From contig NZ_JBEZFP010000069.1 in assembly GCF_040649515.1 (NCBI RefSeq), positions 1 through 46,398 on the forward strand: a stretch of DNA of 46,398 nt, written 5' to 3'. Origin of the DNA: Yinghuangia elevatio (GTDB lineage Bacteria > Actinomycetota > Actinomycetes > Streptomycetales > Streptomycetaceae). How positions within the stretch are numbered: position 1 is the first letter of the stretch; each line of letters starts with the position of its first letter. The translations under genes and the position numbers were made by a program. Shown here one piece after another: positions 1-8,753 of the stretch. Under the pieces are notes generated by a model. The model made no database searches. It saw nothing but the letters and a program-made list of their open reading frames with translations, and was not told where the DNA came from.

Positions 1-2
1 GC

Positions 3-1043
3 TCCGTCAAGGCGGGCCTGACCAAGAACAGCGGCACCCCCTCGATCGACACCGGCTCGTCCAACGGGTCCTCGCAGACCCAGGGCAAGTCCTCGACGCA
101 GACCGCGCCGAAGCCCGCCGCGCAGCAGCCCTCGGGTGCGAAGCTCACCGAGGACACCAAGGCCGCCGCCCCCAAGCCGGCCGCGCAGCCCGAGGCGAAG
201 ACGCAGCAGGCCCCGGCCAAGCCGGCGACCCCCGCGCCGTCCGCGAGCACCGCCAAGGCCGACTACACGGTCGTCGTCGGCGACACCCTGTTCAAGATCG
301 CCCGGGCGCACGACGTCACCGGCGGCTGGCAGAAGCTGTACGACCTCAACCGCGGCGTCGTCGGCGGCAACCCGAACCTGATCTTCCCGGGCCAGAAGCT
401 GGCCCTGGGCGGCCAGTCCACCGCGGCCCCGGCCCCGGCGAAGCTGACCGAGGACACCCCGGCGAAGCCGGCTCCGGCCCCGTCGGCGTCCTCCTCGTCC
501 ACGAAGCCCTCGGGCGCGAAGCTGACCGAGGACAAGGCCCCCGCCAAGAGCGAGACCACCAAGCCGAGCACGAGCTCCAACACGAACTCGAGCGCCGCCA
601 AGCCGTCGACCGGCAACTCGTCGTCGACCGAGGCGTCGTCGTCCGGCTACGTCCGCCCCGTTCCGGGTGCGGCGAGCGGCTCGTACGGCCGCTCGGGCTC
701 CATGTGGTCGAACGGCCACACCGGTGAGGACTTCCGCGCGTCGGCCGGCACCAAGGTCAGCGCCGTCACCTCCGGCACCGTGGTCTCCGCGGGCTGGGGC
801 GGCGCGTACGGCAACGAGGTCGTCATCAAGCACGCCGACGGCCGCTACACGCAGTACGGCCACATGTCGAAGATCTCCGTCTCGGTCGGCCAGAAGGTCT
901 CGACCGGCCAGCAGGTCGGCCTCGTCGGCTCGACCGGCAACTCGACCGGCCCGCACCTGCACTTCGAGGTGCGCACCGGCCCGAACTACGGCTCGGACAT
1001 CAACCCGATCACCTACCTCCGCGCCCACGGCGTCAACGTCTGA
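3..1043 (+). CDS. LysM and M23 peptidase cell-wall hydrolase, 5' truncated by the window edge
   Basis: Only the C-terminal ~346 residues lie in the window; the frame is open from base 3. It is a secreted peptidoglycan hydrolase. A LysM domain (peptidoglycan binding) lies at about 268-411, beginning YTVVVGDTL and ending FPGQKLAL. A C-terminal peptidase M23 (LytM) domain follows from about 690, with the zinc-site motifs HTGEDF (718-735) and GPHLHFEV (951-974). Ala/Pro/Ser/Thr-rich linkers flank the LysM domain and carry three copies of a short segment, AKLTED. The first residues in the window (SVKAGLT) resemble the end of Rpf-type transglycosylase domains that precede LysM in streptomycete proteins, so the missing N-terminus is probably a signal peptide plus Rpf domain; that part is inference. 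A strong hairpin follows the stop. Confidence 0.9.
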   Translation, partial: SVKAGLTKNSGTPSIDTGSSNGSSQTQGKSSTQTAPKPAAQQPSGAKLTEDTKAAAPKPAAQPEAKTQQAPAKPATPAPSASTAKADYTVVVGDTLFKIARAHDVTGGWQKLYDLNRGVVGGNPNLIFPGQKLALGGQSTAAPAPAKLTEDTPAKPAPAPSASSSSTKPSGAKLTEDKAPAKSETTKPSTSSNTNSSAAKPSTGNSSSTEASSSGYVRPVPGAASGSYGRSGSMWSNGHTGEDFRASAGTKVSAVTSGTVVSAGWGGAYGNEVVIKHADGRYTQYGHMSKISVSVGQKVSTGQQVGLVGSTGNSTGPHLHFEVRTGPNYGSDINPITYLRAHGVNV

Positions 1044-1100
1044 TCCACTGATCCTCGCGATCGGTTGAACTGACATCGCAGTGACGCGGTAGAGGCACCA

Positions 1101-1144
1101 CGCCGCAGGCCCCGGACCCCACGGTCCGGGGCCTGCGGCGTTTT
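1101..1144 (+). terminator. Strong intrinsic terminator
   Basis: A perfect 18-bp GC-rich stem (1101-1118 paired with 1123-1140) with a 4-nt CCAC loop is followed by TTTT at 1141-1144. It lies between the convergent M23 gene and the NlpC/P60 gene. The stem can also form on the minus strand, so it may stop transcription from both sides, although only the plus side has a T tract. Confidence 0.9.
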
Positions 1145-1191
1145 CGGGCGGGTGGCGGCCTGTGTGTGGGGGACGGGGTCGCCGGGAGCCG

Positions 1192-2472
1192 CTACGGGCG
1201 CACAGGGGCCGCGGCGGGGGCACGGGTGGGCGCTGGGGACGTGGTGGGCCGGGAGGGCGGAGGCTGCTTGCCGGGGGCCGGGCGGCTGGTCGTCGGCACA
1301 CCGGGTCGCGGGGGCGCCTGCGCCGGTGGTTGGTTCGGTGCGGGGGCCGTCGGCGAGGGGGTTGCCGGTGCGGGGGTGAGGGTGGGGGTGGGCGGCGCGG
1401 GGGTCGTGTCGGTGAAGGACGTACGGGGTGCGCCCGCCCCCGCCGTTCCGGCGACGTTGGCGACGACCGGGCCGCCGCGTACCGGCAGGGCCTCCGCCCC
1501 CTCGGGGGTCACCCGTGTGGCACCGATGTAGTCGGGCTTGTCGATCTTGCCGAAGCGGATGACCTCGCCCGTGTAGGGCGCGTGGATCATCGTGCCGCCG
1601 CCGACGTAGATCCCCACGTGGTGGATGCTGCGCGGATCCTTGAGGTCGTACGCGAAGAACACCAGGTCCCCGGGCAGCAGTTCGGCCCTGGCGGGGTGCC
1701 GGCCCGCGTTCCACTGGTCGTTCGCGACGCGCGGGAGCTTGATGCCGACCTTCTGGTACGCCGCCTGGGTGAGGCCCGAGCAGTCGAACCGGCCCCGGTG
1801 GGCGGCCGTGCCCTCGCCGCCCCAGAGGTAGGGCGTACCGAGCTTCGACTGCGCGAACTCGATGGCCCCGACCGCGATAACCGACGGCGGCAGCGGGGCC
1901 TTCACCGCACCGAAGCTCTGCTCCAGGGAGCGGATGTTCTTGACGTAGTTGCGCGTCTCCTTGTACGGCGGGATCCCCTTGTACTGGATGACGCGGTACG
2001 CGCCGGCGTTGTACGCGGCGAGCATGTTGTTCGTCCGGTCCCCCGGCACGGAGGCGATCGACTTCGACAGCGCGCAGTCGTACTTCGCGGCCGAGGGGAT
2101 CGCGTCGTCGGCGTCGAAAGGGTCGCGCCGGCCGTCGCCGTCGCCGTCCGTCGACCACTGGGGCCAAGTCCCGGGCATAAACTGCGCGATGCCCTGCGCA
2201 CCGACCGGGCTGACCACCTTCGGGTCGAACCCGCTCTCCTGGTAGAGCTGCGCGGCGAGCAGCGCCGGGGAGATCTCCGGGCAGAGCCGGCCCCACTGTT
2301 CGATGGCACCCTGGTACGCGGCGGGCACCGTCCCGGGCGCGAGCGCCACCTGCCCGGAACCACCTGCGGGGGCGGGAGTTCCGGACATCCCGCCTACCGC
2401 GGCGGCGAGCAGGCCGACGAAGCCGAACGGGACCGCGACGGCGATCCCGACGGCAATCCGTGCCTTACGCAT
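1192..2472 (-). CDS. Bifunctional lytic transglycosylase / NlpC-P60 endopeptidase (VirB1-like)
   Basis: 426 aa, exported cell-wall hydrolase that would cut glycan strands and stem peptides. Residues 7-28 form a signal sequence or membrane anchor. Residues ~55-165 are an SLT/lysozyme-like domain with putative catalytic Glu79 in QESGFDP and the downstream GIAQFMP and AAYNAGA motifs. Residues ~198-315 are an NlpC/P60 domain with Cys231 (FDCSGL) and His285 (HHVGIYV). The C-terminal ~90 residues are Pro/Thr/Ala-rich low complexity. The SLT plus NlpC/P60 architecture is that of VirB1-type enzymes of Gram-positive conjugation systems such as Tn916 Orf14. The gene sits divergently beside VirB-like genes, so opening the wall for that apparatus is its likely job. 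Confidence 0.9.
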   Translation of the reverse strand: MRKARIAVGIAVAVPFGFVGLLAAAVGGMSGTPAPAGGSGQVALAPGTVPAAYQGAIEQWGRLCPEISPALLAAQLYQESGFDPKVVSPVGAQGIAQFMPGTWPQWSTDGDGDGRRDPFDADDAIPSAAKYDCALSKSIASVPGDRTNNMLAAYNAGAYRVIQYKGIPPYKETRNYVKNIRSLEQSFGAVKAPLPPSVIAVGAIEFAQSKLGTPYLWGGEGTAAHRGRFDCSGLTQAAYQKVGIKLPRVANDQWNAGRHPARAELLPGDLVFFAYDLKDPRSIHHVGIYVGGGTMIHAPYTGEVIRFGKIDKPDYIGATRVTPEGAEALPVRGGPVVANVAGTAGAGAPRTSFTDTTPAPPTPTLTPAPATPSPTAPAPNQPPAQAPPRPGVPTTSRPAPGKQPPPSRPTTSPAPTRAPAAAPVRP

Positions 2473-2625
2473 GCGCGGTCGGGGGCCGCGCGGGGAAGGA
2501 CCTCATGGAAACGGGACACCATCCGGGACAACATGGGACCAGCCGCTACTCCGGCGGGAACCTGCGGGGGTGCGGCGACGGGCAGGGACCGCGCACGCGT
2601 CGTGCTCCCGTCATTGTGCGCGCCA

Positions 2626-2652
2626 TGATTGCTCTGCGCAATCACCCGTGAT
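2626..2652. promoter_or_regulatory. Overlapping inverted repeats between divergent secretion-locus genes
   Basis: Two perfect palindromes overlap in the 2473-2681 intergenic region: TGATTGC-N5-GCAATCA (2626-2644) and ATCAC-CC-GTGAT (2641-2652). They lie between the divergent NlpC/P60 gene and the pilin-like gene, where a shared operator would be expected. No regulator gene for the locus is recognised nearby, so binding is inference. Confidence 0.4.
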
Positions 2653-2681
2653 ACACACAGTGAGCGAGCCGTCTCTCGGGG

Positions 2682-3098
2682 GTGGTGGCCCGAACGGTGT
2701 CGTCAGGACAGAATAATCGAGTGACGCACAACCCCCCCTTCACCCAGGCGGGGGTAATTCGAGAAGCCCAGTCGGGGGCGGTGAACGGCATGTACCAAGC
2801 GGCAGGCAATGGCGACATCAATACGATCATCGGCGGTATCGCGCCTGATTGGGGACCCTTCGCATCATTGGGCGAAGAGGCCCGCACGATGGTTCAGGTC
2901 GTGATGGCGATCGCGATCCTCCTCTGCCTCGCCATCGCCATCTGGGGCGCGGCGAAGCAGCGGATAGGGGCAACGGCCTTGCGCGACACGTTCAGTGCCG
3001 AGCAGGGCAAGGGACTGATCATCGCCGGACTCACCGGCGTGTTCATCATCGGATCACTGGGCACCCTCTTCACGATCATCTACGGGATGGCGATCTAG
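2682..3098 (+). CDS. Small two-helix membrane protein, VirB2/pilin-like topology
   Basis: Up to 138 aa. The start is uncertain: GTG at 2682, 2721 or 2781 and ATG at 2790 are all in frame, and a GGGGG run at 2774-2779 would best serve the ATG at 2790. Two hydrophobic helices are clear, about residues 70-88 and 112-137 counted from 2682, separated by a short basic loop (KQRIG). Size, topology and position as the first plus-strand gene of a VirB-like locus match a VirB2/TrbC-type subunit or a small channel component. Sequence similarity to true pilins is not evident by eye, so the role is inferred from context. Confidence 0.7.
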   Translation: MVARTVSSGQNNRVTHNPPFTQAGVIREAQSGAVNGMYQAAGNGDINTIIGGIAPDWGPFASLGEEARTMVQVVMAIAILLCLAIAIWGAAKQRIGATALRDTFSAEQGKGLIIAGLTGVFIIGSLGTLFTIIYGMAI

Positions 3099-3290
3099 GA
3101 CCGGGCCCTCCCGAATTTGCCGACTCGAGGTGGCTCACGTGGCGTACGCCTGCCCGCATAACTCCCAAAGTGCGACGTATGCCCGAAGATCGCATTCCCT
3201 TTCGGTGGAAATCGGGAAGACCGGATCTTTCTCGTCAGACCGGAGTGAATTACCTGCGGATTCCGCCGCCGCGCGGGGAGGGGTCCGCGC

Positions 3291-4073
3291 ATGAGTGACG
3301 AGTTGCCGCGGACTCGGACCCTGCTGCCGCCGCGCCCTGACGCCGTCGGCGTCCCCGCGCGGCGGCGCAATCCCGTGCTGTCCGGGATCGGCGTCGTCGT
3401 CGTGATCATGGTGGTCGTGCTGACGCTCGCGTACGCGAGCCGGCGCGGCGGCGGCGACACGCCCTCCGGGACCGAGAACGCCGGCAGCTCGCAGAGCGCT
3501 ACCACCACAGGCGCTCCGCCGTCCGGAGCCCTGTCAGGCGTGCCGGTCGGGTACGCGCACACTCGCGAGGGCGCGCAGTCCGCCGCGGCCAACTACTCCA
3601 CCGCATACGGCTCTTCCGCGATGTTCAAGCCCGCCTCCCGGCGGGCCGTGATCTCCGCCCTTGCCGCGCCCACCGCGAAGGACGGACTGCTGACGCGCGC
3701 GGACGGCGCCTTCGCGGCGCAGAACACCCTGTTCGGCCTGGACGCGGAGGGCAACGCCCCGAAGGGCCTCACCTTCGTCTGCCGTGCCCTGCCCGTCGGC
3801 ACCAAGGTGGCGGCTTACACACCCGATTCCGCGACCGTCGAGGTATGGGGGGCCGGGCTGATCGGACTCGCCGGAGCGGGCTCCACCAAGCCGGTCACCG
3901 AAGCGTGGACCACGACGACGATGCGGCTGTCCTGGGCGGACGGCGACTGGAAGCTCGTCGACTTCAGCCAGAAGGAGGGGCCGACCCCGGTCAGCGGCCT
4001 GCAAGGCGCGTCGGGTGCGGAGGAGATCGCGCAAGCGGTCAGGGACTTCGAGGAACTTCGCTATGCACGTTAG
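3291..4073 (+). CDS. Bitopic membrane protein, putative VirB8/TcpC-like component
   Basis: 260 aa with a short cytoplasmic N-terminus rich in Arg/Pro, one membrane helix at about 27-47 (SGIGVVVVIMVVVLTLAYAS), a Ser/Thr/Gly linker and an extracytoplasmic domain of ~170 residues. The end of that domain reads as a beta-strand-rich segment (TTTTMRLSWADGDWKLVDF) of the kind found in NTF2-like folds. A single N-terminal helix plus an NTF2-like outer domain is the plan of VirB8 and TcpC scaffold proteins. Assignment rests on topology and on lying directly before the TrbL-like gene, whose start overlaps this stop by 11 bp. Start ATG 3291 is preceded by GGGGAGGGG (3278-3286). Confidence 0.75.
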   Translation: MSDELPRTRTLLPPRPDAVGVPARRRNPVLSGIGVVVVIMVVVLTLAYASRRGGGDTPSGTENAGSSQSATTTGAPPSGALSGVPVGYAHTREGAQSAAANYSTAYGSSAMFKPASRRAVISALAAPTAKDGLLTRADGAFAAQNTLFGLDAEGNAPKGLTFVCRALPVGTKVAAYTPDSATVEVWGAGLIGLAGAGSTKPVTEAWTTTTMRLSWADGDWKLVDFSQKEGPTPVSGLQGASGAEEIAQAVRDFEELRYAR

Positions 4074-5766
4074 TCCGCGCCGTCAACTCCCCACCGAGTC
4101 CCTGATCCACGGAGCGCCCGCCCGCAACGTGGCAGCCTCCCGCGTGTACGACCTGCCACGCGCTGCGGGACCGGGCCGTGCGCGGCAAACACAGGACCAC
4201 TGCCCGGCCACCGCCACACCTGGCGCCGTCACCGTACTCGGCGCCGCCGGCGGACCCGGCGGCCCCAACAAAGCCGGCGCCGTCGGCGCGCCGGACACAC
4301 TCGGCGTGGCCCGTCAGGCACCCCACGGGCGTTCGAAGTCACAATCCGGCGGCCCTCACCAGGGTTCAAGCTCCGCTCCCCTGTTGTCTGGGCGGTCTCT
4401 TTTTCCCTTCCTGCGTCGTGGTTTGGTGCTTGTGGGGGTGGCGGCTGCGGGGGTGGTGGGTGGGGGGACGGCGGCGCTGGGGGCGGCTGTGCCGTCGCCT
4501 GGGGCTCCGGCGGCGCCGGCGGTTCCGGGGGCTGGTGTGCCCGCCGCGCCGGTGGCGTCGTCTGGGCCGCCGCAAGGGGGGCAGGCGCAGGCGTACTGCG
4601 ACATGTTGACGGGGCCGGCGAAGACGTACTGCCAGAGTGGGGACGCGGGTGCGTCCGTGGGGGTGCCGGGGAATCCGGTGCAGACGGCGGGGTTTGTCGC
4701 GGATCCGCTCGGGGCGATCGCGAAGGGGTGTGCGGACGCCGCGACGTGGATCCTCAATCAGCTGGCCCATGCCGTGAACGACACGACGCAGGTGGACTTC
4801 ACGAATGCGGGGTTCCTGCGGCAGTACGCGGTGGTCTTCGCGGCGTCGACGTTCCTGACCCTGCTGCTGTGGATGCTCGCCGTCGCCAAGCGCGCCGTGC
4901 GCGGGGCGTCGATCACGACGGCGATCACCGAGGCGGTCGGGTATCTGTGGCTGGCGGTGACCGCGTCGGCGTTCACGCCGCTGACGCTGTATCTGGCGGT
5001 GTCGTTGACCGACGGGCTGACGGCCGCGATCGCGTCCGGTACGCAGCAGGACACCGACCGGTTCCTCGGCGGGTTTGCGAAGGCCCTTGATCCGAACGCC
5101 GGTTTGGGCGGCGGTCCGGTGATGCTGATCTTCGTGTCGATGTTGTCGATGGCCGCCGCGGCGGTGCTGTGGATCGAGCTGCTGATCCGCGCGGCGATGC
5201 TGTACGTGGGCGCGATGCTGGGAACTGCCGTGTATTCCGGCTTGGTCGACAAGGCGATGTGGCACCATGTCCGGCGTTGGGCGGGAATCATGGTGGCCGT
5301 GCTGCTCGCGAAACCGGTCGTCGTGATCGTGTTGGGCCTGGCCACCGCCGTATCGTCGAACGGCGGACCGAACGGTGGTCGGCAGGACGCGTTTTCGGCG
5401 GTGTTGAGCGGGCTGGCCATCATGGTGTTGTCGATCTTCGCGAGTGTGTTGATCTACCGTTTCGTGCCGAACCTGGGTGACGACATGGCGCAGTTGCACA
5501 GCAGCCGCCGTGCGTTGACCGGTTCGGGCGCGGCGGGGATGGTGAGCGGACCCGCGAACTTCATGAAGCAGGGGATCCGCGCGCACGCGGGGCGCGGTCA
5601 AGGCGGCGGGGGCCAACCGGCTCCGGCCGCGGCGGGAGCCGCGGTGTCCTCGGGCATCGCGGCGCACGGCCAGCGCGGTGGCGGCGGTACGGGGGCCGCC
5701 TCCGCGGCACCACCCCCGGCAAGCCCGGGCAACACGCCGCATGCCAGGACCGGGAACGAGGCTTGA
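4063..5766 (+). CDS. Polytopic membrane protein, VirB6/TrbL-like (SCO6881 family)
   Basis: 567 aa from ATG 4063, chosen because AGGAAC (4051-4056) lies 6 nt upstream and the start overlaps the previous stop (4071-4073), which suggests translational coupling. A first hydrophobic stretch (GLVLVGVAAAGVVGGGTAALGAA) begins near residue 123; the ~105 residues before it are low complexity, so a later start around 4390-4430 is possible. A Cys-containing outer segment follows (AYCDMLTG, TYCQSG). Next come at least six membrane helices between about residues 250 and 460, and a Gly/Ala/Pro-rich tail. This is the plan of TrbL/VirB6 inner-membrane channel proteins; as I recall, related actinomycete proteins are annotated SCO6881 family. 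Confidence 0.85.
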   Translation: MHVSPRRQLPTESLIHGAPARNVAASRVYDLPRAAGPGRARQTQDHCPATATPGAVTVLGAAGGPGGPNKAGAVGAPDTLGVARQAPHGRSKSQSGGPHQGSSSAPLLSGRSLFPFLRRGLVLVGVAAAGVVGGGTAALGAAVPSPGAPAAPAVPGAGVPAAPVASSGPPQGGQAQAYCDMLTGPAKTYCQSGDAGASVGVPGNPVQTAGFVADPLGAIAKGCADAATWILNQLAHAVNDTTQVDFTNAGFLRQYAVVFAASTFLTLLLWMLAVAKRAVRGASITTAITEAVGYLWLAVTASAFTPLTLYLAVSLTDGLTAAIASGTQQDTDRFLGGFAKALDPNAGLGGGPVMLIFVSMLSMAAAAVLWIELLIRAAMLYVGAMLGTAVYSGLVDKAMWHHVRRWAGIMVAVLLAKPVVVIVLGLATAVSSNGGPNGGRQDAFSAVLSGLAIMVLSIFASVLIYRFVPNLGDDMAQLHSSRRALTGSGAAGMVSGPANFMKQGIRAHAGRGQGGGGQPAPAAAGAAVSSGIAAHGQRGGGGTGAASAAPPPASPGNTPHARTGNEA

Positions 5767-5768
5767 CC

Positions 5769-7280
5769 ATGACAACACAGCCCATCCACCGACGCCGCAC
5801 GTTCCTCATCGGCAAGGCCAAGCCGACGGCCGTCATCGGCAAGAACCGCGAGCCGGGCGAGATCTTCCTGATCATCGCGGGCGGCGGCCTCGGGTTGCTG
5901 TGGGGCCTGCTCGTACCGGTGCTGGTGGTGCGGATCGTCGGCCTCGCCGGTTTTCCGCTGATCGCCTTCGCGGCGGTCTACATGCCGTACAAGCAGCGCA
6001 CGTTCTACAAGTGGTTCGAGATCAATCGGAACTACAAGCGCACGCTCAAGCGCGGGGCCCGCTACCGCTCGGCGGTGATGGAGGCCGGCACGCGCCTGGA
6101 CGGCGCCGGGGTGGCGGTCGGTTCGCCGCCCGGCATCGGCCGGCTGACGTGGACGAGCGTGCCGTTCGGGCCGGATGAGCTCGCGGTGCTGATGCACCTG
6201 GAGCGGCGTACGGTCACCGCTGCCATCGAGATCGAGGGCCCCGGCGTGGGCCTGCGCGACTCGGAGGACCAGGAGGCGCTGGTCGAGCGGTTCGGCACGC
6301 TGCTGAAGCATGTCGCCAACGGGGACGGCTTCGTGACGCGGCTTCAGATCCTGGCGCGGACGATGCCCGCCGACCCCGACGCGCACGCGAAGGACGTGGC
6401 CCGGCGCGGCGACCACAACGCCCCGCGGTGGGTGAAGGATTCGTACGACCAGCTCCAGTCGATGGTGTCGACGTCGAGCGAGCAGCACCGCGCGTACCTG
6501 ATCGCCTGCATGCACTACAACCGCGACCTGGCGGCCGAGTCGTCGGTGATGGGCAAGGGCGACAAGGGCCTCGGCATCGTCATGGCCCGGGAACTGACGG
6601 ACGTGTGCGCGCGGCTGGCCGAGGCGGACATCCGGGTGCGGCAGCCGATGAACGAGGCCCGGCTCGCGTCGCTGATCCATTCGATGTACGACCCGGAGCA
6701 CCAGATCGACCAGTTCGACGGCATGCGCGCGCGGTATGCCTGGCCCGCCGAACTCGACGCGACGCACCCCAACTACCTCCAGGCCAAGACCCGCGAGTCG
6801 GACACCTCGCGGCCGTGGTGCCACGCGACCGCGTGGGTCAAGGAGTGGCCGCTGACCCCGGTCGGCGTGAACTTCCTGGCGCCGCTGCTGGTGCACACGC
6901 CGGACGTGATCCGGACGGTCGCGGTCACGATGGACCTGGAGCCGACCGACATCGCGATCGAGCGCATGCTGACCGAGAAGACCAACGACGACGCCGACGC
7001 GGCGCGTGCGGCCAAGATGAACCGTACGGTCGACCCGCGCGACCTGGCCCACACCGGCCGGGTGGACCAGCGCGGCGAGGACCTCGCGGGTGGCGCGGCC
7101 GGGGTGAACCTGGTCGGCTACATCACGGTGTCCTCGCGCGATCCCGAGCAACTGGCCCGTGACAAGCGGACGATCCGTGCGTCGGCGGGCAAGTGCTTCC
7201 TCAAACTGGAGTGGTGCGACCGCGAGCAGCACCGGGCGTTCGTGAACACGCTCCCGTTCGCGACCGGCATCAGGAGGTGA
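5769..7280 (+). CDS. VirB3-like plus VirB4 N-terminal-half protein (SCO6880 family)
   Basis: 503 aa from ATG 5769, 2 bp after the TrbL-like stop; GAGG (5758-5761) gives good spacing, whereas the in-frame TTG 5763 is too close. Residues ~28-75 form two membrane helices in a PrgI/VirB3-like module. The remaining ~420 residues are soluble and have no Walker motifs. The C-terminus (HRAFVNTLPFATGIRR) matches the kind of segment that precedes the ATPase domain in one-piece VirB4 proteins. The next gene begins where that ATPase domain should begin, so the two together look like a VirB4 divided in two. As I recall, this family is annotated SCO6880. Confidence 0.85.
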   Translation: MTTQPIHRRRTFLIGKAKPTAVIGKNREPGEIFLIIAGGGLGLLWGLLVPVLVVRIVGLAGFPLIAFAAVYMPYKQRTFYKWFEINRNYKRTLKRGARYRSAVMEAGTRLDGAGVAVGSPPGIGRLTWTSVPFGPDELAVLMHLERRTVTAAIEIEGPGVGLRDSEDQEALVERFGTLLKHVANGDGFVTRLQILARTMPADPDAHAKDVARRGDHNAPRWVKDSYDQLQSMVSTSSEQHRAYLIACMHYNRDLAAESSVMGKGDKGLGIVMARELTDVCARLAEADIRVRQPMNEARLASLIHSMYDPEHQIDQFDGMRARYAWPAELDATHPNYLQAKTRESDTSRPWCHATAWVKEWPLTPVGVNFLAPLLVHTPDVIRTVAVTMDLEPTDIAIERMLTEKTNDDADAARAAKMNRTVDPRDLAHTGRVDQRGEDLAGGAAGVNLVGYITVSSRDPEQLARDKRTIRASAGKCFLKLEWCDREQHRAFVNTLPFATGIRR

Positions 7281-7284
7281 CGCC

Positions 7285-8640
7285 TTGACCGGCATCATGT
7301 CGCTACTGACCGAGGGGTTCTCGAGCTTCCTGTTCGGCAGGCCCGAGACGCAGCGGCTTCCCGTGCGCACGTCGACGGGCCAGGCGCAGGCGGTGTACCT
7401 GCCGACGGCGGCGCCGGGGCTCGGCGACTCCGGGGTGATCATCGGCCGCGAGGTGTACTCCGGCAAGGGTTACGTCTACGACCCGTTCCAGCTGTACGGC
7501 CAGCAACTGCCCGCCCCGCACTGGCTCGTGCTCGGCGAGTCGGGCAACGGCAAGTCGGCGCTGGAGAAGACGTACGTGCTGCGCCAGCTGCGCTTCCGCG
7601 ACCGCCAGGTGGTGGTCCTGGACGCCCAGGGCGAGGACGGCGTCGGCGAATGGAACCACATCGCGGAGGCACTGGGCATCCAGCCGGTGCGGCTGGACCC
7701 GACGGACCTGGGCAGCAACGGCGTACGCCTCAATCCGCTCGACCCCGCCATCACCTCCACCGGCCAGCTGGCGCTGCTGCGCACGATCATCGAGGTGGCG
7801 ATGGGCCGCCCGCTGGAGGAGCGGGCCGGATACGCGCTGAAGGCCGCACACGTGCACGTCGTGCGCACCGTCAAGGACCGCCAGCCGATACTCCCCGACG
7901 TCGTCGACGCGCTGCGCAACCCGACCAAGGAGTCGGCGGACCTGCTGAGCCTGGATCTCGCCGACGTGCGGATCTGGGGCCTGGACGTCGCGCTGGTGCT
8001 CGACCGGCTGGTGGACGGCGACCTGAAGAACATGTTCGAGGGGCCGACCACGACCGGCATCGACCTCGACGCGCCGCTCATCATCTTCGACCTGTCGCAC
8101 ATCGACCGGAACTCGATCGCGATGCCGATCCTGATGGCGATCGTGGGTGTGTGGCTGGAGCACACGTGGATCCGGCCGGACCGGGTCAAGCGCATCTTCC
8201 TGGTGGAGGAGGCGTGGCACATCATCAACAGCCCGTTCGTCGCGCAGCTGTTCCAGCGGCTGCTGAAGTTCGGGCGGCGGCTGGGGCTTTCGTTCGTCGC
8301 GGTGGTGCACCACTTGTCCGACGTGGTGGACGGCGCGGCGGCGAAGGAGGCCGCGGCGATCCTGAAGATGGCGTCGACGCGCACGATCTACATGCAGAAG
8401 GCCGAGGAGGCGCGCGCGACCGGCAAGGTGCTCGGGTTGCCGCGCTGGGCAGTGGAGATCATCCCGACGCTGACGCCGGGCATCGCGGTGTGGGACGTCA
8501 ACGGCAACGTGCAGGTGGTCAAGCACCTGATCACCGACACCGAGCGACCGATGGTCTACACGGACCGCGCGATGACCGAGGACGCGGTCGAGGAACGGGT
8601 GCGGGCGGAAGCCGCGCTGGCGGGCGACCCCGCGGCCTGA
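7285..8640 (+). CDS. VirB4-type ATPase, C-terminal half
   Basis: 451 aa AAA-like conjugation ATPase. Walker A GESGNGKS is at residues 84-91; a Walker B-like strand (RIFLVEEAWHII, about 305-316) has EE where DE is usual. TTG 7285 is the start because AGGAGGTGA (7272-7280) sits 7 nt upstream; the next ATG at 7297 is too far. It begins 4 bp after the preceding stop and supplies the nucleotide-binding domain missing from that protein. The expected role is energising assembly or transport through the membrane complex. Residues before Walker A (DSGVIIGREV, YVYDPFQLYG) match the usual VirB4 lead-in strands. Confidence 0.9.
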   Translation: MTGIMSLLTEGFSSFLFGRPETQRLPVRTSTGQAQAVYLPTAAPGLGDSGVIIGREVYSGKGYVYDPFQLYGQQLPAPHWLVLGESGNGKSALEKTYVLRQLRFRDRQVVVLDAQGEDGVGEWNHIAEALGIQPVRLDPTDLGSNGVRLNPLDPAITSTGQLALLRTIIEVAMGRPLEERAGYALKAAHVHVVRTVKDRQPILPDVVDALRNPTKESADLLSLDLADVRIWGLDVALVLDRLVDGDLKNMFEGPTTTGIDLDAPLIIFDLSHIDRNSIAMPILMAIVGVWLEHTWIRPDRVKRIFLVEEAWHIINSPFVAQLFQRLLKFGRRLGLSFVAVVHHLSDVVDGAAAKEAAAILKMASTRTIYMQKAEEARATGKVLGLPRWAVEIIPTLTPGIAVWDVNGNVQVVKHLITDTERPMVYTDRAMTEDAVEERVRAEAALAGDPAA

Positions 8641-8753
8641 GGGCCGGGGGGTACTGCGGCCCGTAGGCGGGGCGAGCACGTACGGAGGCCTGCCGGCGGT
8701 CGGACCGGTCGCACGGGTCGTACCGGCCGCACCGGCTCGTACAGGGGAGGCGT

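Noticed and set aside
1162..2628. 488-codon plus frame opposite the NlpC/P60 gene
   Set aside because: Antisense shadow; the minus strand has intact SLT and NlpC/P60 motifs.
2473..2681. c-di-AMP (ydaO) riboswitch before the NlpC/P60 gene
   Set aside because: Such riboswitches occur before streptomycete wall hydrolases, but I could not see the conserved core in this 209-bp region.
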